Assembly (NCBI GenBank): GCA_964577665.1
Contig: CAZOBD010000010.1
Span: 1 to 44,386 of the forward strand
Direction: 5' to 3'
DNA: 44,386 bases
Source of the DNA: CAYVTD01 sp964577665
GTDB taxonomy: Bacteria > Bacteroidota > Ignavibacteria > Kapaibacteriales > UBA2268
Part shown: positions 16,406-24,731 of the stretch, one piece after another
Layout of the letters: the number at the start of each line of letters is the position of its first letter
How positions within the stretch are numbered: position 1 is the first letter of the stretch
Notes under the pieces: generated by a model
Seen by the model: the letters and a program-made list of their open reading frames with translations, nothing else
The model's database searches: none
Told to the model about the DNA's origin: nothing
Made by a program: the position numbers and the translations under genes

Positions 16406-17089
16406 ATGTTTTACATGATAAAGACAAATATAACACAAAAAGAGGAAAAACTGCTAAGAAGAGAAATGTGGCGCAAGAGTATTCACATTTTTTCGCTTCT
16501 TATTCCTATTATTTACATTTTTGTTACACGTGAATTTGCACTTAGCGTTCTCGTACCGATGGCGGCAGCCGCCATTTTTGTTGATTTGCTTTACAGAAAT
16601 CACCGGGGAACCAGAAAATTCTTTCTCCGGATTTTCGGTAGTATTTTAAGACCGCACGAAGTCAAAAAACGCTTTGCGCTTAACGGCGCAACATGTGTGC
16701 TTATTTCAGCGGTTGTTCTGGTTTTTGCCGTTCCTAAAATTGTTATGGTTACGGCTTTTTCCATCCTGATAATATCCGATTTATCGGCAGCGCTGGTAGG
16801 CAGGCGATTCGGTAAAACCGATTTTCTCAATAAATCTCTGGAAGGTTCGCTTGCATTTGCACTTACCGCGATGGCAACTGTTGTTGCTTACGGTTTGCTG
16901 TTTAATGCCCCGTGGACTTATTTTGCAGTGGGGCTTATTTCGGCAGTGATAGGGGCTATTGTAGAGGGGGCATCAGAAAATTTCATTGTTGACGACAATT
17001 TTTCAATTCCTTTTTCCATAGCCGTTTTAATGTGGCTCGGAGGCGCCGGCGCCGCCGCCATAGGCTTTCCCTATCTTAATTTGATATGA
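16406..17089 (+). CDS. diacylglycerol/polyprenol kinase family (SEC59-like) membrane protein
   Basis: This integral membrane protein (228 aa) resembles the dolichol kinase/phytol kinase/CTP-dependent family. The segment EMWRKSIHIFSLLIPIIYIF opens the first helix. Later motifs include GATCVLISAV, SDLSAALVGRRFGKT and the acidic loop GAIVEGASENFIVDDNF, which fits the family's nucleotide/metal site. It probably phosphorylates an isoprenoid alcohol or a diacylglycerol at the inner membrane. That would pair sensibly with the divergent ispE. AGGA at 16397-16400, five bases before the ATG, supports the start. A TTG-initiated extension to 16388 is less likely. Confidence 0.8.
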   Translation: MFYMIKTNITQKEEKLLRREMWRKSIHIFSLLIPIIYIFVTREFALSVLVPMAAAAIFVDLLYRNHRGTRKFFLRIFGSILRPHEVKKRFALNGATCVLISAVVLVFAVPKIVMVTAFSILIISDLSAALVGRRFGKTDFLNKSLEGSLAFALTAMATVVAYGLLFNAPWTYFAVGLISAVIGAIVEGASENFIVDDNFSIPFSIAVLMWLGGAGAAAIGFPYLNLI

Positions 17090-17151
17090 TATTCTCAAAG
17101 ATTTATCTGACCGGTATCTATCATTATAAACTGTAGATTACTACCCGCCTT

Positions 17152-17168
17152 ATAGCAAATATTGCTAT
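17152..17168. promoter_or_regulatory. short palindrome upstream of the TonB-type receptor
   Basis: ATAGCAAATATTGCTAT is a near-perfect inverted repeat about 80 bases before the receptor ATG. It is placed where a regulator could bind. There is no further support. Confidence 0.25.
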
Positions 17169-17249
17169 TAATCACTTTTCTTTAAACTAATTCGTTACAT
17201 ATTTGTCTAAAGATATGTTTCGATTTATTAACATTTGGTACTTATTTTT

Positions 17250-19703
17250 ATGAAAAATAAATTATTGATTTTAGCAGCGATTTTTCTGATAGTGTTTTCT
17301 GCATCCTCTTTTTCACAAAGAAGTTCTTCCGAGAAAAAAGCCCCTTCCGGCGGTGTTATGACAGGAAAGATATTTGACAGTGAAACGGTCGATCCGCTTC
17401 CCTATGCAAATATTATTGTTTATTCGGCATCAGATTCATCTATCGTAACAGGTGCGTATTCCGAAGAAAACGGCACTTTCCGCATTGAGAATATACCATA
17501 CGGCAGATATTATGCAAAAGTGCAGTATATAGGATATGAAAGCCGCACCGTCAAAAATATGGCAGTAAAGCGGGGAGCCGAAAAAATTGAAATAGGAGAT
17601 GTCGGTCTCAGATCTTCCTCGGTTCAGGCTGAAGAAGTAGAAGTCCGTGCCGACCGGAAAAAGGTAGTATATGCACTGGATAAAAAAATAGTCAATGTTT
17701 CACAGGATATTATTTCTTCCGGCGGTTCAGCCGTGGAAGCCCTCGAACGCGCTCCTTCCATTCAGGTGGACATAGAAGGAAACGTAACCCTCCGGGGCAG
17801 TTCCAATTTTACGGTTTTTATCAACGGCAAGCCTTCTGTGCTTCAGAGCAGCGACGCACTTCAGCAGATACCTGCTTCGAGTATTGACCATATAGAGCTG
17901 ATTACCAATCCTTCCGTAAAATACGACCCCGACGGCTTGGCTGGTATTATAAATATCGTTCTGAAAGACGACAGCGACCTCGGGCTTCACGGACAGACCA
18001 GTCTCATGGCGGGTATGGGCGATAAATACAAAGGGGATATCATGATGAACTGGAATTTCCCCGATTTGAAAATCCTTGCCAGTGCAAATTACAGCCGCTT
18101 CAGCTTCAAAGGCGAGGGGCTTTCCCGCGAAGAACGCTATTATGATGATGACACAACCATTTTCAATTCTGATTTAAACGGCAGACATCTTCGCGGAGGA
18201 TGGAATGTAAAAACAGGAGTCGAATATGAAGTCAGCGATATGCTGACAATGAAAATAGAAGGAAGCGCAGGCTCTCATCTGTTTGAAAGGTCTAACAAGG
18301 GCGACCTTTTTAATTTAAGAGATGCGGCTGTTTATACGCAAAGCAGAAGCACCGTGGAAAGAAACAGCCATTTTTACAGCACGAATTACAACTTAACTTA
18401 TGATTTTGATGAAAAAGGTCAGAAACTTGATTTTTTAGCTTTTTACTCTTATGATGAAGACGACGGAGATGATAATCAATCAGAGTATTTTACCGATGCC
18501 GAATGGAATGATAAATACGAACAAAGCTCGGGCATTGAATCTTCTGAAGACGGCGTAGAAGATGAATTTCGTTTTCAGGTGGATTATACTTTACCGGTTG
18601 ACGAAAAAACAAAATTTGAAGCAGGCGCTCAGGCAAGACTTACCGATGAACAGGAGTGGTTCGATTTTTATAAACTGGATACTCTTACAGGAGAGATGCA
18701 GTACGACGATACTTTCAGCAACACAATGGATTTTAAAAGGCATATATATGCAGGTTATGCCACATGGGCATCCGAGATTTTCGGCATAGGATATCAACTC
18801 GGCTTAAGAGCGGAATATACCGACAGACAGGTGGGCTTTAGCAAAGCTGAAAATGATTTTATAATAGACCGGGTGGATTGGTTCCCCTCTGTGCATACTT
18901 CTTATAAATTCAACGAAGAAACTCAGATAATGGCAAGCTACAGCCGCAGGATTAACCGCCCGAGGGGATACTTTCTTGAACCTTTTCCTACCTACCGCGA
19001 CACTTATAATTACCGGGTAGGTGATCCAGAGATCGAACCCGAGTACACCGATTCTTACGAGCTGGGCTGGCAGAAATATCTGGGAGACTTTTCTTTTACC
19101 ATTGAGGGGTATTTCAGAAGCACTGAAAATGAGTTCGAACGGATACGCACTCTCGATTCAAACGGCGTGATGAGGCATACACTTACGAATCTGAGCAGTT
19201 CAGACGCTCTCGGAGTTGAAGTTATGCTTAATTATGCTCCTTATGACTGGCTTAATCTCAATCTTGTCCCTAATTTCTTTTACAATACCATTTCAGGTGA
19301 TATATTGGAGGAAGACGCTGCGACGAGCACTAAAACGTGGGACTTGCGTTTTTATGCCGATATTAAGGCTTACAAGGATCTGCGTTTTGAAATTAAGAGT
19401 TTCTTCCGCGGGCCCTCTCTCACGGCTCAGGGTGAACGGGAAGCTGCCGGCGCCGTTGATCTCGGGGTTAGATACGATTTTATGCAGAGAGCCGCTTCGC
19501 TCACTCTTTCAGCAAGAGATATATTTGATTCGAGATTCAGGGAGATGACCTCATCGAGCTCTCAGTTCTACACTTATGACAAGTTTAACCGTGAATCTCA
19601 GATTTTCATGCTTACGTTTACCTATAGATTCAATCCTGTAGATAGAGACAGAAGAAACGGCGCCGGCGGAGGAGATAATGACATTGATATGGAAATGTTC
19701 TGA
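17250..19703 (+). CDS. TonB-dependent receptor-type outer-membrane beta-barrel protein
   Basis: This 817-aa outer-membrane protein has a signal peptide (KNKLLILAAIFLIVFSAS). A carboxypeptidase-regulatory-like domain follows at about residues 40-115 (MTGKIFDSETVDPLPYANII). Then comes a plug domain, about 140-240, with VEALERAPSIQVDIEGNVTL and DPDGLAGIINIVLK. The rest is an outer-membrane beta-barrel of the OMP_b-brl_3 type ending in a strand (MLTFTYRFNP), with a short acidic/Gly tail after it. Such proteins import or bind large substrates using TonB energy; the substrate is unknown. No SusD-like partner follows. A TTG start five codons earlier is possible but less likely than the ATG. The gene converges on the response regulator with 12 bp between stops. 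Confidence 0.88.
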   Translation: MKNKLLILAAIFLIVFSASSFSQRSSSEKKAPSGGVMTGKIFDSETVDPLPYANIIVYSASDSSIVTGAYSEENGTFRIENIPYGRYYAKVQYIGYESRTVKNMAVKRGAEKIEIGDVGLRSSSVQAEEVEVRADRKKVVYALDKKIVNVSQDIISSGGSAVEALERAPSIQVDIEGNVTLRGSSNFTVFINGKPSVLQSSDALQQIPASSIDHIELITNPSVKYDPDGLAGIINIVLKDDSDLGLHGQTSLMAGMGDKYKGDIMMNWNFPDLKILASANYSRFSFKGEGLSREERYYDDDTTIFNSDLNGRHLRGGWNVKTGVEYEVSDMLTMKIEGSAGSHLFERSNKGDLFNLRDAAVYTQSRSTVERNSHFYSTNYNLTYDFDEKGQKLDFLAFYSYDEDDGDDNQSEYFTDAEWNDKYEQSSGIESSEDGVEDEFRFQVDYTLPVDEKTKFEAGAQARLTDEQEWFDFYKLDTLTGEMQYDDTFSNTMDFKRHIYAGYATWASEIFGIGYQLGLRAEYTDRQVGFSKAENDFIIDRVDWFPSVHTSYKFNEETQIMASYSRRINRPRGYFLEPFPTYRDTYNYRVGDPEIEPEYTDSYELGWQKYLGDFSFTIEGYFRSTENEFERIRTLDSNGVMRHTLTNLSSSDALGVEVMLNYAPYDWLNLNLVPNFFYNTISGDILEEDAATSTKTWDLRFYADIKAYKDLRFEIKSFFRGPSLTAQGEREAAGAVDLGVRYDFMQRAASLTLSARDIFDSRFREMTSSSSQFYTYDKFNRESQIFMLTFTYRFNPVDRDRRNGAGGGDNDIDMEMF

Positions 19704-19715
19704 TAACAGCAGATA

Positions 19716-20912
19716 TTAATCTCTGATGTAGATATTGCCGATTATCGGATCGGACTTGGTCATTTTTCGGAGTGTGTTTATCTTTTCTTCAGTTAGCTGA
19801 GTGCCAGCCGCAACGACTTTCATGCCTGCTTCAGTGATGATGCTGCGTGAAATAATCATGCGGGGTTCGAGTTCTTTTTTCTCTATTTTCTTCTCTCTGC
19901 CAATACCGCCGACGGAGTGTACTGCATTGTACTGGTCGAGCATTGCCACAATTCTGTAGTCGTAAATTCTTTTGCTTTCGTGCTCGAGAGCTTCCATAGC
20001 CTTACCCGGAGTAAGTTTTTGCTTAATCTGAATTTCCTCATAATCGAGAACGGCTCTGAGGATTCTTGATCCCAAAGGTATCTGCCAGGATTTTATTTTT
20101 TTCGGGATGCCGCTGCCGTCGAAATTTTCATAAATATGATAGAGTATGTTTGCCGCTTCTTTCAGATATCTGTAGGTGCTAAGCATTTCCAGAGCATATT
20201 GCGGCACTTTTTCCATTACTTCGCCTTTCGGCTGTCCGTTAATCATAACTGGATCATTTATATTTTTTTCGGGCAGAAAGAGCCTGCCTGCATAAGCCAG
20301 CTGTGCTGCATTTTGAAGAGTTTCCGGCAGAAGACCGCCGGTGTCGTCCAAATTTTTCAGTATCCAAATACCGGCTTCTTCCGCCCTTTTAAGTATTTTT
20401 TCAGCGTCTTGAATGCGGTTATGCTCGAGCTTAATTATTAAATCTCTGACTTTTTTTGTGTTATCGTAGAGTTCTTCCAGCAGTTCGTCAAATTTACGTT
20501 TTTCTTCATTCATCAAAAGATACTGGCGGACGGTCCTTGCCGCGTTGCGCAGCTTGCTTACCAGAAAATCCACCGAGAATGGTTTGGTAATAAAATCGTC
20601 CGCACCTTTTTTCAGTACGGTAAGATTTGTTTCTTTGTCGGCAGAAGAAGTAATGATAATAAAATAAATCTGTGCGCATTCTTTGTCTGACCTTACTTTT
20701 CCGAGCACCTGCAGTCCGTTTATACCGGGTATGTTAATATCGGATACAACAACCATCGGTTTCTTGTTTTTCTCGATAAATTTCCAGGCGTCAAGACCGT
20801 CATTAAAAGTATTGATTCTGGAGTTCGGAAAAACTTTTGAAATGATTTTCTTAAGGGTTAAAATGACAGCTTCTTCATCATCTATTATGAAAAATGGTAT
20901 GTTATAATCCAT
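19716..20912 (-). CDS. response regulator with degenerate HD-GYP output domain
   Basis: Residues 5-125 form a receiver domain with the acidic pair D11/D12, phosphoacceptor D58 (VVSDINIPG) and K110. A coiled linker (about 135-185) precedes an HD-GYP-like domain. Active HD-GYP proteins hydrolyse cyclic di-GMP. Here the expected HD pair is replaced by A206-Y207 (AAQLAYAGRLFLP). The HHExxDGxGYP loop reads HIYENFDGSGIP (259-270). Metal binding and catalysis are therefore probably lost, and the output may be a binding or interaction role. GGAG six bases before the ATG supports the start. No sensor kinase is adjacent. Confidence 0.85.
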   Translation of the reverse strand: MDYNIPFFIIDDEEAVILTLKKIISKVFPNSRINTFNDGLDAWKFIEKNKKPMVVVSDINIPGINGLQVLGKVRSDKECAQIYFIIITSSADKETNLTVLKKGADDFITKPFSVDFLVSKLRNAARTVRQYLLMNEEKRKFDELLEELYDNTKKVRDLIIKLEHNRIQDAEKILKRAEEAGIWILKNLDDTGGLLPETLQNAAQLAYAGRLFLPEKNINDPVMINGQPKGEVMEKVPQYALEMLSTYRYLKEAANILYHIYENFDGSGIPKKIKSWQIPLGSRILRAVLDYEEIQIKQKLTPGKAMEALEHESKRIYDYRIVAMLDQYNAVHSVGGIGREKKIEKKELEPRMIISRSIITEAGMKVVAAGTQLTEEKINTLRKMTKSDPIIGNIYIRD

Positions 20913-20941
20913 ATCCTGCTCCGTTTTTGCATGCAGTGAGT

Positions 20942-20971
20942 ATTCTCAGCAATAATATTTCCTGCTGTCAA
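20942..20971 (-). promoter_or_regulatory. sigma70-like promoter for the response regulator gene
   Basis: On the minus strand, TTGACA (20971-20966) is followed after 18 bases by GAGAAT (20947-20942). This predicts a leader of about 25 bases. Confidence 0.4.
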
Positions 20972-21286
20972 TATACATATTCTTAAGCGAAAATACTAAA
21001 AAAAAATTTCAATACTGCAATATTATATGCTTTTTATATTAATAATTCAATTACAATTATGTCATTTTTTGAAATCTGCAAAAAAAATGCCATAAACCGA
21101 TAAAAAAAGCATTGAACTCTGCAATATTATTGAAACATTTTCATTAAAATATAGTATTAATATAGACTGTACCCGAAAATCGGAGTATTTTGTTTTTTTT
21201 ACAGAAAATTGATTAAATTTACTAATTACTGCAATTGACATAAATTGATTAAATATTTTTTAATAATAATGAAAGGTTACTGACAG
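20972..21286. other. AT-rich upstream region of the M16 peptidase gene
   Basis: No gene is present. The 12-mer CTGCAATATTAT occurs twice in direct orientation (21015-21026 and 21119-21130). TTGACA at 21235-21240 could be a -35 element for the peptidase gene, but only a weak TTTTAA lies at -10. A GAAAGG tract at 21271-21276 is a loosely spaced ribosome-binding site. Confidence 0.35.
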
Positions 21287-24109
21287 ATGATGAAGAAATT
21301 ATATTTATTAACGGCATTAGTTTTCTTTGCCGCTATTTTTTCAGCGCGGGCTGATGTAATACCCGACAATCCCGATGCAAAGCTTCCCGTGGATCCCAAA
21401 ATAAAAATCGGCAAGCTCGATAACGGTCTGGTTTATTATATACGTCAAAACAATAAACCGGAAAACCGTGCCGAACTGCAAATAGTTATTAAAGCAGGTT
21501 CAATCCTTGAAGATGACAATCAAGCAGGTCTTGCACATTTTATTGAGCACATGTGTTTCAACGGTACGAAAAATTTCCCGAAAAACGAACTGATTGAATT
21601 TCTTGAGACAACGGGTATGCGTTTCGGCGCTGACGTCAATGCAAACACCGGTTTCGACCGGACTTATTATCTGCTGACAATCCCGATGGATAAGCCTGAT
21701 ATGTTAGGCAACGGTTTTCAGGTGCTGGAAGACTGGCTCCACAACGTCAGCTTCGACCCCGAAGAACTTGAAAAAGAACGCGGAGTTATTTTAGAAGAAT
21801 GGCGTGTTTACCGCGGAGCGCAGATGAGAATTCTCCGCAAACATCTTCCCAAGATGCTGCACGGCTCACGCTATGCTGACCGTCTGCCCATCGGCGATAC
21901 AGCCGTTATACTGAACGCTCCCCGCGAGAGATTCACTACCTTTTATAATAACTGGTACCGCCCCAATCTTTCTGCGGTTATAGCGGTTGGAGATTTTGAA
22001 CCTTCTGAAATAGAGGCTAAAATAAAAGAACACTTCGGCAGCGTAGAAAATCCAGAAAAAGCTCCCGAAAGAACCGAATACAATGTGCCCGACCATAAAG
22101 AAACACTTGTTTCCATTGCAACTGATAAAGAGCTTACAATGCCAAATCTGACGATTTATTATAAGCATGACGAAACTGACCACGGTACTTACGGAGCATA
22201 CAGAAACAATCTGGTAACAAATTTAGCCACAGGTATGCTGAACAACCGCTTTGCCGAAAAACGCAATGAGCCAAATTCACCATTCCTTGCTTCATTCGCA
22301 GCAGAGCAGACTTTCATCGGACCAACAAGAACTTTCGCAGTTATTTCCATTCTAAAAGCCAACATGATAGACCAAGGCTATAAATCAACAGTTGAAGAGG
22401 TTTACAGACTGGAGCAGCACGGCTTTACCGAAGGTGAGCTCGACAGAATAAAAAAAGAAATGATGAAAAACATTGAGCAGATTTACAATGAACGCGATAA
22501 AACAGAATCCATACGCTATGCCACCGAATACATGCGCAATTTTATGCACGGTGAAGGCATCCCCGGCATTGAGCATGAATACGAGCTTTATAAGAAATAT
22601 ATCCCTGAAATTTCCTTAGAAGAAGTAAACAACAGAATAAATGAACTGATAACAGACGAAAACATAGTTATTACACTAAGCCTGCCGGAGCAGGAAGGAA
22701 TAGAAGTTCCCGAAGAAAAAGAACTTAAGGGCGTCTTTACCGCAGTTAAAAATTCAAAACTCGAGCCTTATAAAGACGAATTTGCAGATGTGCCTCTGAT
22801 GGAAAACAAACCTAAGCCCGGTAAAATTGTAAGCGAAAAGAAAGACGAAGAGCTGGGGATTACCATACTTGAGCTTTCCAACGGAGCAAAAGTATATCTG
22901 AAGCCGACCGATTTTAAAAACGATGAGATACTTTTCAACGCATACAGCCCGGGCGGACATTCTCTCGCCGAAGATAAAGACTTTCTTTCAGCCAGCAGAG
23001 CATCAGGACTTCTGGGAGAATACGGCGCCGGCAAATTCGATCAGATAACTCTTTCAAAAATACTAGCCGGCAAGGATGTTTCTCTGCAGGCAGGCATCAA
23101 CGAAACCAGCGAAACGCTTCGCGGCTCCGCCAGCCCCGAAGACCTTGAAACAATGCTTCAGGTACTTTATATCGCTGTTACCGAGCAGGAAATGGAAGGA
23201 GACGCCTTTACAAGATATATATCACAGCTCCGCGAGATAATCGAAAATCAGCGCCGCACACCTGAAAAAGCCCTGAGCGACACCATGCAGGTTACGCTCA
23301 CTCAGTACCACAAGCGCGGCATGCCCTTGCAGCCTGACGATATAGACCGCATAAGCCACAAAAAAGCTTATGAATTTGCCATGGACAGATTTGCTGATTT
23401 CAGCGACTTCACATTTTTCTTTGTCGGAGCGATAGACATGGAAAAAATCAAACCGCTTATTGAAACTTATCTTGCAAGTCTGCCCTCAAAAAACAGAAAC
23501 GAAAAATGGGTTGACCGCGGCATCCGCTATCCCAAAGGGATTATCAAAAAAGATGTTTACAAGGGACTTGCAGATAAAAGCACCGTAAGAATGGTAATGA
23601 CCGGAGAGTTTGAATACAACAGAGAAAACCGCTTTTACCTCCAGTCGATGATTGAATATCTGCGTATCCGCCTCAGAGAGCAGATCCGCGAAGAAAAGAG
23701 CGGAACATACGGCGTGGGCGCTTATGCACAGACATCCGAATATCCCCATCAGGACTATGCCATTACAATTACATTTGGCACAAATCCGGAGCGGGTGGAC
23801 GAACTTATGGACGATGTGATGAGCATTGTCAATGATCTGAAAACAAATCATCCTTCAGCGGAATATCTGACAAAAGTAAAAGAAATACAGCGCCGCGAGC
23901 ACGAAACGAATCTTAAGGAAAACTCCTACTGGCTTTCTGTGATGAGTTTTTATGTTTCTCACGATGAGCCTCTTGACCAAATTATCGAAAAGCCTGAGAT
24001 GATTGAGGCTCTTACTGCCGAAGACATTAAAAAGGCTGCACAAAAGTATCTGAATACTGATAATCTCGTGCAGGTCGTTCTTTATCCCGAAGCTAAGGCG
24101 CAGAATTAA
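21287..24109 (+). CDS. M16-family zinc metallopeptidase, secreted
   Basis: This large pitrilysin/insulysin-type peptidase (940 aa) has a signal peptide (YLLTALVFFAAIFSARA) and is therefore probably periplasmic. The inverted zinc motif HFIEH is at residues 84-88, with the third ligand probably E164 (KERGVILEEW). The architecture is the long single-chain form: an active M16 N-terminal domain, two middle domains, and an inactive C-terminal M16 half (about 520-930) containing the substrate-binding SGTYGVGAYAQTSE region. It degrades peptides up to small-protein size inside a closed chamber. It is transcribed alone and ends before a bidirectional terminator. Confidence 0.93.
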   Translation: MMKKLYLLTALVFFAAIFSARADVIPDNPDAKLPVDPKIKIGKLDNGLVYYIRQNNKPENRAELQIVIKAGSILEDDNQAGLAHFIEHMCFNGTKNFPKNELIEFLETTGMRFGADVNANTGFDRTYYLLTIPMDKPDMLGNGFQVLEDWLHNVSFDPEELEKERGVILEEWRVYRGAQMRILRKHLPKMLHGSRYADRLPIGDTAVILNAPRERFTTFYNNWYRPNLSAVIAVGDFEPSEIEAKIKEHFGSVENPEKAPERTEYNVPDHKETLVSIATDKELTMPNLTIYYKHDETDHGTYGAYRNNLVTNLATGMLNNRFAEKRNEPNSPFLASFAAEQTFIGPTRTFAVISILKANMIDQGYKSTVEEVYRLEQHGFTEGELDRIKKEMMKNIEQIYNERDKTESIRYATEYMRNFMHGEGIPGIEHEYELYKKYIPEISLEEVNNRINELITDENIVITLSLPEQEGIEVPEEKELKGVFTAVKNSKLEPYKDEFADVPLMENKPKPGKIVSEKKDEELGITILELSNGAKVYLKPTDFKNDEILFNAYSPGGHSLAEDKDFLSASRASGLLGEYGAGKFDQITLSKILAGKDVSLQAGINETSETLRGSASPEDLETMLQVLYIAVTEQEMEGDAFTRYISQLREIIENQRRTPEKALSDTMQVTLTQYHKRGMPLQPDDIDRISHKKAYEFAMDRFADFSDFTFFFVGAIDMEKIKPLIETYLASLPSKNRNEKWVDRGIRYPKGIIKKDVYKGLADKSTVRMVMTGEFEYNRENRFYLQSMIEYLRIRLREQIREEKSGTYGVGAYAQTSEYPHQDYAITITFGTNPERVDELMDDVMSIVNDLKTNHPSAEYLTKVKEIQRREHETNLKENSYWLSVMSFYVSHDEPLDQIIEKPEMIEALTAEDIKKAAQKYLNTDNLVQVVLYPEAKAQN

Positions 24110-24166
24110 GAAAATAATAACTATCATAAATCCAAAAGTGTCTATTGAATTATTCATAACTCGAAA

Positions 24167-24268
24167 AACCCCATCCCCAGCCCTTCCCCGATGGGGAAGG
24201 GTGGATGAAATCTTACTCTTTTGGAAAGTCCTTTCCCCCTTGGGGGAAAGGATTTAGGTAAGGGGGTT
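24167..24268. repeat. GC-rich nested hairpin module
   Basis: Two perfect hairpins, CCCTTCCCC/GGGGAAGGG (24181-24189/24193-24201) and CCTTTCCCCC/GGGGGAAAGG (24230-24239/24242-24251), are enclosed by pairing AACCCC and GGGGTT ends. The class is the same as at 8503 and 10751. Confidence 0.65.
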
Positions 24269-24296
24269 CTCTTCTTTCGATTATTTTGTCATAAAT

Positions 24297-24340
24297 AAAA
24301 AAGTCCGGCTCCCTTTGAGGAACCGGACTTTTTTTCTTTT
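24297..24340. terminator. bidirectional rho-independent terminator
   Basis: The stem AAAAAAGTCCGGCTCC pairs with GGAACCGGACTTTTTT around a six-base loop, with one imperfect pair. The T-tract continues for over ten bases on the plus side, and the A-run serves the minus strand. It separates the convergent M16 peptidase gene and the 76-aa gene. Confidence 0.9.
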
Positions 24341-24358
24341 TTTTGCGGTATTTACTAA

Positions 24359-24589
24359 TCAAATCTTAATGTCAAAACTGCCTTTTTGGTCCATCTGCTT
24401 TTGAAAAGTATCTTGGACGGACTGCTGAGGCTGGGCAGAAGCAAGTATCTGCAGTATCTGCTTCTGATAGCTGGTCTGCCCCTGTCCTACCGACTCCTTG
24501 AAAACTTCTGCAGCCAGTTCGTTTTGAACAGAGACAGGAGCCTTATTTTGGGAGTAATACTCCTGATTTTTAATTGTGTCTATGGTCAT
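24359..24589 (-). CDS. small hypothetical protein, Gln-rich
   Basis: This is a 76-aa soluble protein rich in Gln (YQKQILQILASAQPQQSV) with no membrane segment or recognised domain. It is supported by isolation between a strong terminator and an upstream 22-bp tandem repeat, and by GGAGG about six bases before the ATG (AAGGAGGCAGATATG). It looks like a real small gene. The function is unknown. Confidence 0.6.
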   Translation of the reverse strand: MTIDTIKNQEYYSQNKAPVSVQNELAAEVFKESVGQGQTSYQKQILQILASAQPQQSVQDTFQKQMDQKGSFDIKI

Positions 24590-24608
24590 ATCTGCCTCCT
24601 TGTTCTAA

Positions 24609-24670
24609 ATTTCAAATCTATTCTATATTTATTTCAAATCTATTCTATATTTATTTCAAATCTATTCTAT
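24609..24670. repeat. 22-bp tandem repeat, 2.8 copies
   Basis: Two exact 22-bp units (24609-24630, 24631-24652) and an 18-base partial unit (24653-24670) lie upstream of the 76-aa gene. On the minus strand each unit contains TAGATTTG, which fits the Bacteroidetes -7 promoter element TAnnTTTG. The copy nearest the gene (24620-24613) would give an 18-base leader or so. No properly spaced -33 element was found. Confidence 0.8.
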
Positions 24671-24731
24671 AACTGTATATCGGCACTAAAATATAAAACT
24701 TTAGTTTTATATCGAAAAAAAAATTATTTTT

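Noticed and set aside
24609..24670. Tandem repeat as a CRISPR array
   Set aside because: The units are directly adjacent with no unique spacers, and no cas genes are present.
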